Origin: Campylorhamphus procurvoides
Lineage: Eukaryota > Chordata > Aves > Passeriformes > Dendrocolaptidae
Length of the DNA: 64,000 bases
Assembly (NCBI GenBank): GCA_013396655.1
Contig: WBMV01004699.1
Span: 62,471-126,470, forward strand
Direction of reading: 5' to 3'
Both the position numbers and the translations under genes were made by a program. The notes beneath the pieces are model-generated. The model had not been told where the DNA came from. It saw nothing but the letters and a program-made list of their open reading frames with translations, and did not search any database. This document shows positions 26,516-39,700 of the stretch, one piece after another (position 1 is the stretch's first letter; each line of letters starts with the position of its first letter).

Positions 26516-27770
26516 AAATATAGCTTTGTAAGTGAAAACATGGGCAGGAAGAGAAAAGAAAGGGTGTAGAAAATGAAAGTGTGGTTGGACTGCCAAGCCT
26601 TGTATAGTTTTTTAGGAAAAGTTCAAAAAGCTCTGTAAACACGGGAAAAAGCATGGAAATAAAATGCTCGTTCTACCCCTCATTTCCAAATTATATTTCT
26701 CAGATTACTTCTTTGGACTCTCTCTCATCTCTTTGTTTACACTGGAACTTTGCATCCATAGAATAAAAACCCTACCTTTTTTGCTGGTAAATGAAGAGCT
26801 GACAGCTGTTTATCAGGCTTTGCAGTGTGCAGCAGTCACATTATAATATGAACATCAAACTCGCCTATTTTTCATGTGGCATGTTACAAGTATGACAGAG
26901 GAAAACCAGAAGAAATGTCTTGTTTCTGATTAAATCCACTATTGATATGCTCTGTGATCCATGGAATGCAATAGCGGCAAAAGAGAATAGCAAGATAAGG
27001 GTTTCTGAGAATGATTTCATCTCAGAGCTTTTCCTGCATCACTTGCTTAATGTGGCTCACGGAGGCCCTATAGATGAGACACATGTGAAAATGGACTGGG
27101 GCATTTAGGAAGAGAGACCCTTCTGTCTTGTTCGTTGGCTCAGGTTACCCAATATGCGACTAGAAGCTATGCTGACCAAATAAAAAATCTCCCTCTAAGA
27201 TGTGGGGAGCTTTTATTGAGCCTCTCCGTGTTTAAAATGTTTTCAGTAGATTCTGAGGGAAATAGGTAGCGTGACTTTCTAATAACTTCTGGAGAATTTT
27301 CATGGACTGACCCTCAATAATATATTTGCTTACCTAAGTTAACTAACTTTTGTGTCAACTGCTGCCTGCTACATAAAGTATATTTTTTTCTTCCTTCTCC
27401 AGGGTTTTATGGCTTAACTGAGATGTCATTACATTATAACTGGGATCATGAAGGGAGAAAATGATGTTCCCATTGTAAATTTTTTTTTAATTATTTTAAC
27501 AAAGAAAATAGTAGTTTTAGAAAGAAACTGCAGATATCTTGGAAGGGAAGGTATTGATAACATTGAAGAAGACAATGAGGTGTCTTACTGACAGTGACTG
27601 GTCCACACCTGAGGCATCCAAATTTGCAGGTTTTCCAAATGTCTCCCAAGTACATGCTAGGATTTTTCTTTGAGGAGCTAGGTATGATTTCTAGATTAAT
27701 TTCTCCTTTTGGAAGAGAAAGGGGCTGTTTTGCTTTGGCCATTTTTGAAGTTCTTGACTCTGTCTAGTAC

Positions 27771-28189
27771 CTGCAATGAAGATGAAGACTAAAATTAACC
27801 TGGTGAGGCAAACTATCTTCTTTGTTACTGAGGGCATGTTCCTGCCCTGGCTTGACTACGGGCAAATGATAATGGCCTGAAAGAGGAGCAGTTGCTGCTT
27901 TCCAGTCCCACTGAAGCAACAAGTCAGCAAGTGACATCAACATGTTGAGGTAGATGCCAGCCAGTTGGTTGCCATACTTCAGGACAGCCTTGTCTCCATT
28001 CAGGGTCTTGTGGTGGTGGTAGAGCATTGGTGTGAAATGATTTACGCATTCTGGTTGTGAGCAGGGTTTATTCAGTTCATCACATAAACACAGACTAGCA
28101 TGTTTAAGAGGATTACCAGACTGCACTGGTAATCCACCTCCGGTGGTTAGCACTCTCTTCTTTTTTGTTGGCGTAATAGGTGCTGGGAC
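27771..28189 (-). other. Antisense candidate exon or retrocopy remnant (unidentified)
   Basis: On the minus strand a single frame is open for 139 codons plus two bases, from a TTTTGTAG acceptor-like site (exon would start at 28189) to a CAG|GTACTA donor-like site (exon would end at 27771). In-frame stops occur immediately outside both sites, as with a real exon. The translation starts VPAPITPTKKKR, has a Cys/His cluster with C-x6-C-x4-C-x2-H spacing (within CDELNKPCSQPECVNH), then a hydrophobic stretch LAGIYLNMLMSLADLLLQW. I cannot assign it to a family. It may be an exon of an antisense transcript, a piece of an old processed gene copy, or chance. No conventional start codon or partner exon was found nearby. 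Confidence 0.25.
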
Positions 28190-28396
28190 CTACAAAACAA
28201 TTTTTTCCCTGAAATCACCTGTTCCCTCTGTGCAGTAGGAGATGTGCTTGCTGGTTTATGCACATTGCTCTCCAGCTGCAAGATACCAATTTTTTTTTTC
28301 TTCAAGACTTTAGGTTTTCTTGTTTTGTTTTGGGTTTTTTTCATTTCTGATTCATAAAATTCAGGATACATAAATATGCTTTTTTTCTTGACCCAG

Positions 28397-28459
28397 GACC
28401 TTCTGCAAGAGTCCATCTACATCCTGCAGGACTTCTGCAGACCATCTTCCAGGATTCAA
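28397..28459 (+). other. Possible small in-frame cassette exon
   Basis: A pyrimidine-rich tract ending TTTTTTTCTTGACCCAG is followed by 63 stop-free bases (21 codons, DLLQESIYILQDFCRPSSRI plus Q) and a CAA|GTAAAA donor-like site. Its phase (0-0) would fit between the two ARID1B exons without shifting the frame. I know of no ARID1B isoform with this peptide. Short splice-like pairs arise by chance often in an intron this long. Confidence 0.1.
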
Positions 28460-31400
28460 GTAAAACCTCTCTGCTCTTTTGTCCTTAGTGGATCATTTGC
28501 CACAGGGCTGCTGGCATGAGACTCAGTGTTGCCTGCGCCCGTAGGCATAACATTTTTTCTGAGTGCAGCCTTACCTACAATATTCCTCTAACAGGTTGAC
28601 TGTCATTTGTTGTCAGTTTTGTGCTGCCAGAGAGTATACAACTTGGGAGGTGACATGTTAGGTAGTAGGGCTGGGCTAGAAGTTGGTTGGTTAGGGATAT
28701 GTCACCATTCTGGTAAGTAATTTTTTCTTTATTGTAGCCTCTTAGTGCAGAAGGTGGGAACAGTGGAGATGTATTAACATGTATTTATCTACACAGAGTG
28801 AACAGATGCTTGGTTAAGAGATAACAAGCAATGTCCTTCTATAGCCCCTAACATATCACTTGGCTTCTCTCTGTTCAATAGCATTACTTCAGAGATGAGC
28901 AAAATAATCTTGTATTGTAGGACTGTGCACTCCCCTTGGCTGCTGTAGTGGGTCCTGGCTTCCATTCTCAAGCAGTCTGGGGGAAATAAAAAACAACACG
29001 TTTGCTTTCAACTTTGCCGTTGTCACAGTGCTGTAGAATTTGCTGCTCTCACAGTTGAAGCCTTCTAAGGGTCAACTCACTGAGTCAAGAACATAAGCTA
29101 AAATAGTTTTTAACAAGTTTTTCAGATTGAAGTCTAGCATATTATTTTCAATAAATTATTTTCTTTCTATTTAACCATAATGATACTTATCTTCTAGGTG
29201 GTCATGTTACCCCTCTGAAACTCAATGCAGTAGAAGTGGAAAAAGCCTGAATGATATTTCTCACCCAGCTCTTTCTCAAATGTGGTTTTCCCTCAAACAT
29301 TAATATTTTCCCTGTGCTTTATTTTTCCATTAAAAATAATCTAAACTATTTAATAATTAGATCTAATCTTCTTTGGCAGAACTTATAACAAATGTGCATT
29401 TTATCTACATGGTTTCCAGCATTATCAGTGCTATATTCATTCAGGTTTGCAGAGAACGTGGGGAGGCTTGCTTGTTTCATTGTAGGACCAGCTAGAGAAT
29501 GAAAGCATGACACTGGTTAGCATTGCACATGCAAAAGGGAAACAGTTATCTGTCAGTGGTCTCAGTGTAGTTGACTGCTGCAAGTGTGGAGCCAGGCTTA
29601 TGGCTGGCTGCTGCTCTCGTGCTCACCCAACCCTTCCAGAGGCCAGCTCTACTCAGTAGCCCACGGTAAAGGTGGGGGAAAAGACTTACCTGGCAAGTTT
29701 TAAGTTGCACCGTTTAACAAAGTGGTTTAATAAAGACCGCTAATACAAACTAAGGGATGCGTGTCCAGCTGCAAGAATTGTGGGAGGCAGGAACAAGGAG
29801 CCTTTGCCTTTATTGCAGGCCAATACACAGGCTCACTCAGTCGCTTGAGACCTCTGTGGAAGTGAAATCCCACACCAGAATTGAAGACTTTGAAGTCTGT
29901 AGGATGAACACAGTAACATAGCATAAGAGGGAAGAAAATGACCCCATATCCTCCCTTACTTCTCAGATTACACAAATCTTGAGCTCCATATACCACAATT
30001 TGCAGAACAAGCTAAAAGTGTACATGAATAGGAGGTGAATAACTAGTCATGGCTCTGTGGATGATAAGCAGTTGGTTGCTGTTATTATTACTACCCAAAT
30101 ATAGTAATTGTATATGGATAGATTTCTCAACAGCTTACCCAATATATAGGTTTTAGACTGTATCTAGTCCCCTTTTCCCCCTACCTTTTTCACAGTATAA
30201 ATGTGTTTTGAAAAGTGTGAAAAAGTCTATAAACATCAGCTATTTTGAGTATATGTTTACAACTTGCTGATTATTTGTCTTTGTGCTTTTCTAAAATCTG
30301 ATGGGGGAAACCCTGATTTTAGTTATTTTACAACTTTGTTGACAGTTTGTGCTGTAACAGCTATGATATGATTGGGTTTGTGCCAAGTTGGGAAGTTCTG
30401 AGTGGAAACTTGTAGCCTTCTGTTTATAAAAGCCTGTATTTCTCTCTTAAGTATGTGCTCATCTATGGGAGGGAGTACTTCCGTGATTCATAAAAAAACA
30501 TAACCTTTGCTTTGAAAGCCAGTGTCAGTATGGATGAAGTAGTGGGAGTCAAACAAAAAAAAAAAATTGGGAATCCCAGAACACTGAGCCCCAGTATCAA
30601 TGGGGAACTCCTCGGCCATGACTTAGCACAACACATGGTAACATGTTCCTCTTCCCCTTATGTTGCCTCTGTTCAGTCCCTGATAAATCCATTCCTAGAC
30701 ACTAGAAAGAAAAATGACCTTTCAAAGATGCAGTCTAGAAATGCCAATTCCATGCATTTCTTCCATGACAGACAATTTGCCCTAATACTTCTGTCCTTAT
30801 TTCTTATTTATCTCTCAAAATCTGTTGTAGCTGTTCTGTAATATCTCATATGTTAACAAAATTTTCAAATGCAGAACTGAAGAAAGGCAGTAGGGATTTT
30901 CTCTCTTCTGTTTTTCAGTGAAAATGATACTAAGCACTATTTTGGTTAAGAAGCCAACCTCTTAGTGAAATACGCTATTATTTAATCATTATGTTTAGTA
31001 TATAAATGGACTGTTTTTATTGGACAATGCATATGTATAAACACATAAAATTATACACACAGTCCCATGCATATTTCATCTGGGAGATTCCCATGCCTGC
31101 AGCTTACTGAGAGCAAACATTCTTTACTTCTCAAGAGCTGCTTTCCAAGTTGCCAGTGATCCAAGTATCTACATAGCTTTACAAAGAATGTAAGAATGAG
31201 TTTGTGATCTCAGTCCCATTTGGAGTGCACAGGTGCCTGCATTGTTAACAAACACAAATTTCTATATGTTTCCAAACCTCATCTAGAATACAGCAAATGG
31301 ATTTGATTTGTCCACAGTCAGAAAGGAAAGCGTTATGAAAATGGTGCATTTAAAAAGACAAAAGGTGTCATTTCTGAGGTTTTTAATGTGCTTTTCAGTG

Positions 31401-31761
31401 TGAGGAAAGACATTTCCTACATAATCTTCAAATACGCAGGTAAAAGTAAATTCCATTCAAACTGCAGTATTTCTCATGAGAAAGCATGCAGTCTCTTCCC
31501 TCTCCTGCTCTCGTGTCCCTGGAAATTTCAGTAGGAAGTGAGGTTAAAATCTTGCAAACCTGTGGGAAAACCCATGCTTGGTACTTTGTGAGGAAGTGAT
31601 GGCTCTTGATTTTTCAAAATACAAAACATGTTGTTTTGGTTCCCAGCAAAATCCTGTAGTGTCTGTTTGGAAAAAGGAACAATTGTGTTTCTACAATGAC
31701 GTCTCCTAAATTGAATATTCCATTTATCCTTTTTCACCACTCCTGGTATTTCTGTGTGGTT

Positions 31762-31780
31762 TTGTTGTTGTTGTTGTTTT
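31762..31780. repeat. (TTG)n simple repeat
   Basis: Five tandem TTG units followed by a short T run. Ordinary microsatellite. Confidence 0.8.
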
Positions 31781-31921
31781 GACAAGTGGTTTTAATTTGG
31801 TATATTTTTTTAAGAATTAGGAAGAACGACATCGAGTGCTGAACTGGAAGTTGAAATCTGGGGTTGCTGGGTTTATTGCGAATGCCTGCGCAGTGACAGC
31901 CCCCAGCGTGCGTGAGCGTGT

Positions 31922-31940
31922 TGTGTGTGTGTGTGTGCGC
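31922..31940. repeat. (GT)n microsatellite
   Basis: About eight tandem GT units ending in GCGC. It lies just downstream of a locally CpG-containing patch (31880-31920) with an NRF1-like CTGCGCAG. Confidence 0.85.
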
Positions 31941-33682
31941 GTTTTTAAATAAAAAGGAAAGCAGAGGTTTGCTCATTTGTTTGCCTATTGTGAAGCTGTC
32001 CTGCACCTTTCTACTCCTTTGTACTGGGGTGAAGGCTGCTGAATGGAGGCCTTGTGCCATTTGTTGATTTTAAACCTCACTGTTAATCCACAGGAACCTG
32101 CTGGTGTGCGCAGCAGGAGAGCTGTGTGACAAGTGGAAATCTGGGCGGGGGGGAGTGCGGGGGGTCACAGGGGATAATAATCATTCAGCCATCAGCCTTT
32201 GTCACCCTTAAGCCTAATTGTTACCCTCTGCTGGTAACCACATTGAAGTGCTGGCCTTTTAAGTGCTTCTTGATTTTACTTGGCACAGGCTTTAGGGATA
32301 GGATCATTTATTGCTGAGTTTATATCATATCAGGTTTGCTGGGGTTTGTTTTATTAGCCCCACTGAATTTTCTGCGTCCCTTAAAATAATTCAGGAGAGT
32401 CCAAATGGGTGGAAGGGGCTGAATGGAAACGGTACAGTTGTTAACAAATTTCTCTCTGTCAGAAGCTGGGCTCAAACCAGAGACAGAAAGCTTCGTTGCT
32501 CTGCCAGCCAGCTGCCTCCTGGAGTCTGTGCGCGAGCAGCAGCTGTGGCTGCCTGAGCAGCCCCACACTGGCAGCAGCAAGGTGATGGTGGGGTGGGGCA
32601 GAGGACAGCTTCCCTTGCCCCTCGTGCCCTCAGTGCCCACCTGCTTCAGGTGCACCTCAAAACCAAAGGTCTGAGGGTGGCTGAAGCAAACTGAACTGGT
32701 AGTAAACTTGGGAAGGGGAGAGAAGAATCAAACCATGTAAAAACAACAAAGAAAAAGGTGAGATATCTTTTCTAGCAGTCAGGAACTGGTTCTTCAACTT
32801 TCCCTGCCAGTAACACATGCTGAAGTCAGTACTGCACTTTCTGTTGTTTTCCTTGAAGAAGTTGGTGTAGAAGCTGCTATAGTAGCTAAAATGAAGGCTG
32901 AATCTAAGGCTTTGCAATGTGCAGGTATCTCTGCGTGTGAAGTAAGTGTGTGCTGGAGGATGGGGGATGGCGTGCCAGAGGTTGTTTTGTTGCTCCCCCC
33001 GCCCATGTACGGTGGGTGTTGTGTTAGGCCATTATCTAAGACTGCTTGGGCTTGTGTAGGCAGGAAAATCTCCAGGTTACTGGTACAGGCTTTGGAGCTA
33101 TTCTTGGTCAAATACACTTGCCTTCTAACCCTTCAGACACAACATGCCTCCAGCAGATGCAGCAACTGCGTTGTGTGCTACGACCTGATCTCCAGTGTTT
33201 GAAAGTTGCGCCAGTAGTAGCGATGGTAAATCCAGGGTTGTTACAGGAGTCTGATTACACAGTGTGATTGCAATCTTATTTTCAAGTCCAGTCTTCCACC
33301 TGGCTCAGTACTTCATCAAAACGCTTGAGAATACATCTCAGGAGTAGGATGAATGTTCATGCTTGCTACTTATTCTTTTACAGTAATAAAAGGGGGTGTG
33401 TATTTAAGAGGTTTGATTTTGTGTATTTCCCCATGTTCCAGGGATATGATTCCCTGCTGGGTGTTGGCATGCATCTCAGCTCCCTGGATTTCTTTACGAA
33501 AAGCATATGTCATAGTGGAACTTGTGTGGGCTTGATACTGCTATCAAAAAGCTTTAACTAGTAAAAACTTCTGATCAAAAACCCCAGGATCACTCACCTG
33601 TTGTATTTTCATCCTTCTATGATGCAGATTTAATTATAATTACAGAGTCAGGTTAATAATTCTTTTACAACTGTTCTTGCAG

Positions 33683-33793
33683 GACATGTCTCAGGAAGGC
33701 TATGGAACCAGATCTCAACCCCCTATGGCCCCAGGAAAGCCTAATCATGAAGACTTGAATCTAATCCAGCAAGAAAGACCGTCAAGCTTACCA
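33683..33793 (+). CDS. ARID1B: ARID1B coding exon, Ser/Pro-rich segment
   Basis: This internal exon has 111 nt, 37 whole codons, phase 0 at both ends, with acceptor TTCTTGCAG| and donor CCA|GTAAGA. It reads [18 protein letters not shown] and continues with [20 protein letters not shown] recognise this as the ARID1B segment directly after the QRYQ..QQ end of the preceding exon, so the two exons here are consecutive: joining them leaves no gap in the known protein. The region is thought to be disordered and lies upstream of the ARID domain; it contains no catalytic site. The following exon, expected to begin with a DLSGSIDDL-type sequence, is not found up to base 64000. Because both exons are symmetric, skipping either would keep the frame. 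Confidence 0.97.
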
Positions 33794-36700
33794 GTAAGAA
33801 AATACTGTTTGTTTCAGCATTTTAAAATTAAAGCACTTTTGATAGCATTTCATCGCATCTAGGATGAGCAGATGAGAAATACTGAAAGAAGAAATATTAA
33901 ACAAGATCAATGAAAAATTGTTTTTAAAAGTGTGAGAACAGGCAGCTTGTATATGAGTGGACTTTGATTAGGTTTGTTCTGGTTCAAAACAGCACTTTTT
34001 ATGTACATGCATGTTTTGTGCTTGTGCACATGTGTATTTGCATAGAGGAAATGCATTGATTTTTTTAGCTTTAGGAATTCCATACTTGCACAAACCAATC
34101 TGGTGAGGAGGAGGCTCTTTTCTCTGCCCTTTCCAAATGTTTTCAGTAGATTCTGGTTTAGAATACTGTCACCAGGAGTTACTTGCTCCAAACCCTGAGC
34201 ATCAGTAATGAGATTGGCACATTAATTCTGCTACTATCTATTACTACAGAAGTGTAGAAGCAGGAATGACAGTGATATTCGGGCTGTGGGTTGATCTTTT
34301 GGATAATCTTTAGGAGATTAATTTGTACTAATATTTCTTAGTTTTTCTGAGCCCTGCGCATTCTGCTCTGGGGGAAACAACACAAATGGATATACTTTGT
34401 GAAGAGAAAGTACTTGCATTTTTGAAGGTCTTGTTTCACTATAATAGATAAAGTACTCACCCTTGTCTTTGTGTGCCCCTTGTGGTTTGAGGATTTTCTT
34501 GTTTGTTGGTAGCAAACCAGTATGAATTTAAACAAAATAGAATATGTTCAACTTAAATGATGAAATTTTATAAACTTTATAAACTGTGTGCTCTGGCTTG
34601 GAATAGTGTATCATAAACATATAGGATATTTCCTGCAGTTCAGTGGATATGTATTCATTTGCAGTTGGCAGAGGGGTGTCTCTGAAGAGTTTACCATATT
34701 AAGATACCAAATGTATTTGTGAAATCTGGTACTATGTTGCACATTTTAGCTCTGGTACATGGCACGATGGTAAATCCCTAAAAATAGGGAAATAGATATC
34801 TTCATGATATTTTAAAGTTACATCTTTGGCACCTCAGAGAGTGTATGTGCCCCAAATTCCTTACATAACATTTGAAACGTGTGTCTCAGGAGAAGCTATG
34901 GAAAGTGATGTGAGAAGAGATACCCATTTGCCTTGAATGTAATATTAATTTGACAGTCTTTCAGGAAAACTTTTTTAAACAGACTAATTTCTCCGAACAG
35001 GTCTCAAAAATGCTGGCAGTTTACTTCAAAAATAGTAGCTACTGTGGACATTGAACTGTTTTGGCAACAACTACCTAGTTTTAAAAAGGAGAGATACTAA
35101 AAGGGACTTTTTACCTCCCAATTCTTCATGAACAGTGCTTATTAGGGCAAAGAGAAGTAGTTTTTTTATCAACTCATGTTCTGCTAATTTGCCTGTGTTT
35201 TTTCTCAAACAGTTGTCCTACTTCTAATCCATGCTCTGTCCTACCTCCAGCACCATGATATCTAAGCGGAGTATTGGGTATTATCTGTGTCCCTGAGTGT
35301 TTGTTATATTTAGTAGCTCATAATTATTCTCAGTATGAGTAAGCTGGTAGTATTAACAGTGAATGTTAACCATTTTGGCCACATAGCTTAAACTCTGAGT
35401 CGGTCCTGAGTGCTGTTATTGAGACACTTAGTTACTCGAAAGCTTTGATGCATAACGAGAGAGCACTTTATATACTAAAAAACCCTGCTGTTTTCATTCA
35501 GAGGGGAATGGAGGATACTATAATTTTGTATTTGGTTTTGGTTCTGGTGTGGGGTTTTTGTTTGTTTGGTTTGTTTTTCAAATCTAAAACCAACTGCAAT
35601 CCTTTGTATATAGTGACAAAGGCTTTTTGATCATGTCAGCAAACTCCCAGTCATCTTACATCCAAGGAAGATGTCAGAGAAATTAGGAATAATCCATACA
35701 TTCAAAATATTGTAAACTTGATAAAAGCTTTAATATAAGTCTATTTCAGGTGATGGCTTGACCTTATATGAATATGGTGCTTTCCCCTGAAGCAGGAGAG
35801 TTCTGTATTCCATTTTCAACTCCTTTTGAAAACCCTTGATCACTGTCCATTGTTTAGTATTCCTAGTTAGCTTCATTATGGTATACTAAATATGGCTTCT
35901 TAAGCTTGTTTTCAAGGTAATGCGGTTCTTCAGGGTAGCAGTCAGTTGTCTTTGTACAGTGAAGCTTGGAATTATAGCAGTGATGTAAGGCTTTTAATAA
36001 AATTTAGTTATGTTTTGTTTCATGGTATTCTGGTATTTATACAATTTGCCTGTTATCTTTTTATTTCTTAAGGGCATTGTGTAAAATCACAGCAGTTACA
36101 TAGCAAGCTTATACAAGTGTCAAAAAACAACAAAAGAGATGTAATACTAAGTGGTGAATGGTTTTCTCTGATGTGGCTTTGAAAAAGAGTTTCCCTTTGA
36201 TGGATTCGAAGAGGAGCTGGGCACTTTCTGCAGCACTGAATGCTGGCTTCTGTCACCCTTTGGGGGAGTTTTTTCAGCAGGTTTGTGACACAGTAAGCGC
36301 AGCTAAACAGCTCAATAGTTGTTCCGTTTCCTTCACACATTGTATATAAAAGTCCTGGCATGAATGTTCCCATAAAGTTCAAAGCAGCCAAATTTGTAAT
36401 GTGGGTTGGTAACAAACGGCTGCAAACAAAATATGGCTTTATTAGCTACTTCTAATGGCCTGTCAGATTCCATACAATGCTTGCTTTCCTTTTCCTAACT
36501 GCTCTGATATCTGGAGGGTTTGACCTGTGGGTCTCTGACCATGCGGAGTCACTGAGAGCCCAAATGAAAAGTTGCACAGAGTAGTGCTCTGAGCACTTTT
36601 GCTGGGGTCACAATTAGAAGGAAATCTCAAGCCTCTGAGAAAACATGGGAGTTAGGTTCCCTGTGAAGGAAAGGAAGTCATAAACAGAAACTGTTCCCTA

Positions 36701-39700
36701 TTAGAGTGGAGGAAGAAAGGGGAAGAGGCCTGAATGAAATTGTCTGGAGAACAGCTACTACAGAACATATTTATCAAGACTTAAGGGATAATAGTAAAAT
36801 ACACATTTCTGCTATTGTGAGAAAGTTGTAACAGACTTACAGGAAAAAGCTTCCAAATGATGTATCTGCAGATTTGTAGTTGCAGTAAAGGAGCTTGTGT
36901 CAGCAGTACGCTGTGTGTGTCTATGAAGACTTATCCTTTATTTTGTCTTTAATGAGTATGTTTGTAAATGTTCACATTGAACTGTGTTGATAGAGTGAGG
37001 AGCAGAAAACATAAATTAATTTAATTTTTTTTAATTGGCATGAGTATTAAGGTAATTTCAGATAGGCGTTAGTGCTTTTTTTTGTTTTAATAAGGCCCCC
37101 TTTTTTTTTGCCCAGTGTGCTTGTTTGAGGTGTGAGGTTGAATGGCCTACCCAAGGTTGCCATGCTTTTGAAAGACATATTTTTGCTGATTTTTTTGTTG
37201 CAACCTGCAGGTTCAGTTCTGTGGCTGCTCGAGCCATTGTAAGCCAAGGCAGCTGCAGTCCTGCTGTGTACCCTGCTGTGGTTGGCTTTGCTGTCCCATC
37301 TCCTCCACTGTCACTCCTGGGACTGACCAGTGGTTTGGACTTGGGGAACTGAACCAGATAAGAAATAATCTCTCTCTATTTCTGGATTAGTTTTTGACTG
37401 AATCACTGTGCAATTGTGTAGGCATCAGTGGTACCTCAGGAGAGGAGATGAGAATCAGAAACTGTGACAGGAAAGGGGACAGACAGTGGGGACCACAGCA
37501 GCTTTGATCTTAGCTACAGCCTAAATGACTGTATGATCTTGCTGGAAGGCTTTAAGATGCTGTCATCCTGTCAGATGAGACATGGTGGCACAGCAGACCC
37601 CAGTGTTAATGGCTGGGCCCTGCAGCAGTCACAGAGCCACAGACAGACAGAAGACAGACAGTTCACTTCTTTTTGTAAGATAAGTTTTCTGCCAGTTCAC
37701 ATCCCTAAGCTGTTTAATGCAATGCAATCCATGAGTGCAAGTGTGGAGGTGTGAACATGCATGGAGGCTGCTGTCAAGGTGCTTGTGCTGGTCCTCACCT
37801 TCATCCATGTAAACTGTAGGGAAAATGTAGCTTTAGTCTTATAACTTAGGTTTATCTTGTGCTTATTGGAGGTCATGTGGTGTTGAAGGGGGAAGGTTGT
37901 ATCTGGAATCACTATTCTACTAGACCATTCAGAATTCTGAGTTTATGGATTCATTCTATGACATCACTTATTCACTGGGTCTTTCCATGGAGGCAGAGCA
38001 ATTTCTATGCCAAACAAAACAGTAGCCAGCAGTAGAGGTAGAATGGTGCTTGCACCTTGTGCAGTGCTGTGATCTGAGAAGTTTGGTTATGGTTCTACAA
38101 CATCTAAAGTTGTATGAGCTTTAGTGTCAAATAGAGTTCAAATAATACATACTTGGACATGTTGTTTGGACATTTTTTAAGATACCAGTTGCCTTATTTC
38201 ATTATGCTTGGCACTGTGGAAAACAGCACATCAACAATCCCTTCCTGATTTTATTAAATGCTTCACAGCATTTTACCACATTTTAATGACCCTCTGAAAG
38301 ATCTTTAGATGCTGGACAGTTTTTGTGCTGGTTGACACACCTGTCTTGTTGCAGAAGGAGGGTACTAAATTAGATTTCAGAGGACCTCTGTTGAGAACTA
38401 GTAGTAAACTAAATCCAAAATTAGATATACTTGGATCCAGTTCATATGGATCTCAATAGGTATAGGCTATGAGGACAATACATGAGATGGTTTGGGAATC
38501 CACATTCTGTGTCTCACTTCTAGAATATGAAGTAGCTTGAAAAGACATCTCAAGAAACAGCACTCCCCAAGGAAATGCCTTAAACAGCTAAAGTCTTAAT
38601 AGACAAGAAAACACTTCCCAGTGTTACTTGAGCAACTGTGGTTGAGAGTTAGCAGGAGGTAACTCTTCTTTTCTCAGAGATTAAACTACTGGGATGAGGG
38701 ACTCCGGTGACATTTATACTCAGTCCAGTAAGCCCTAATCACAATCAGGGTTGCGGGCTCTACCATAATGTAAATATTCATTACCACTGTAGCCCTTCTG
38801 GTAAGGACAAACCAGTACTAAAAGAGAATGTAGTGCAGCAACCCTCCTCCTTTTGTTGAATTCTTTGCAGGTAAGAAAATTGGAAAGCTTGATCTAAATT
38901 TAGTTGCTATTTTAAAAATACAGAGTATTGCTTGGGATTTGAGAAAGGAGAGGAAAAAAAATCTGTAAATGGATTCTTTGTAATTCTTGGGAGGCAAATG
39001 CTGTTGCCAGTTGATAGATGCATGTAATACACGATAGCAAATCTGTCCTCTAGTTACTCACGTCTCTCCCTGAAAATTCTGTTTGGGAGTATGTTAAACC
39101 ATGAACGAGAAAGAAATGTGAGTATGTAATACTTGTGAATTAAATTTTCCATTGTTTTTAAATCAAGTAGGATAAAACTGGTGTGCCTCTTTCCCACTTT
39201 CCTTTCTCTTTTCTGCAATGTTGTAAAATGACTGAATGATCTTGTTTTCCTTTGTTTGGGTCAAGAAATTTTAGCTGAAAATTGTTACTCTCTGAAAGAA
39301 GATTATTGACTCAACAAGCCTTCAATTTTCAGTGAATAACACTCCCACCCTCTAGCTTCAGGAGCATGTGGTGCATGCATTCTATTTTAAAGTACAGACT
39401 GTAATTTAAAACTGAGGCAGTTTGATGCCCCACTGAACTTTGTTTAAGCCTGAAATAAAAGGAAAAAAGCTTCAAGTTGCAAAGAAGTGACTAAGCTATC
39501 TCAAAGGCTTTTCTTAGCCTTTATGTGCAGAGTTGGAAGAAGCTGCTATTTTTTTCCAAGACATTTTAATTCTGGACCAAGTGCAGTTGCTAAAGGTTTT
39601 TTTTTTTTCCTTCTTGACGTTCCTTGTAATAAACCTGTAGCTAGAACCAGTTTCATACAACACATATGTATAGAGACATCAAGTATATGTATTTCGGTGT

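Larger units (their letters stand above)
14708..33682 (+). other. ARID1B: ARID1B intron between the two visible exons
   Basis: This intron of 18,975 nt runs from GTAAGT to a TTCTTGCAG acceptor. Contents by position: 14708-16380 AT-rich, nothing recognised; 16526-16660 tRNA-Ile/CR1 SINE; 17473-17763 CR1 3' end; 17770-23480 no recognisable element; 23480-23780 AT-rich with several TAATTA-like sites, a candidate conserved element; 24128-24203 G/T-rich tract; 26040-26350 somewhat GC-rich, no gene recognised; 27771-28189 antisense open frame with splice-like borders; 28397-28459 possible small sense exon; 29000-31700 nothing recognised; 31760-31940 TTG and GT simple repeats; 32150-32420 repeat-free stretch that looks conserved. 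Open frames near 32.3-33.3 kb are short and I assign no gene to them. Confidence 0.93.

Noticed and set aside
32320..33270. Several open frames of 70-110 codons on both strands just before the second exon
   Set aside because: They overlap one another in different frames and none continues an ARID1B reading frame or shows known protein similarity.
36068..36415. 115-codon minus-strand frame
   Set aside because: No domain or splice borders. The DNA may be a conserved non-coding stretch, but coding is not supported.
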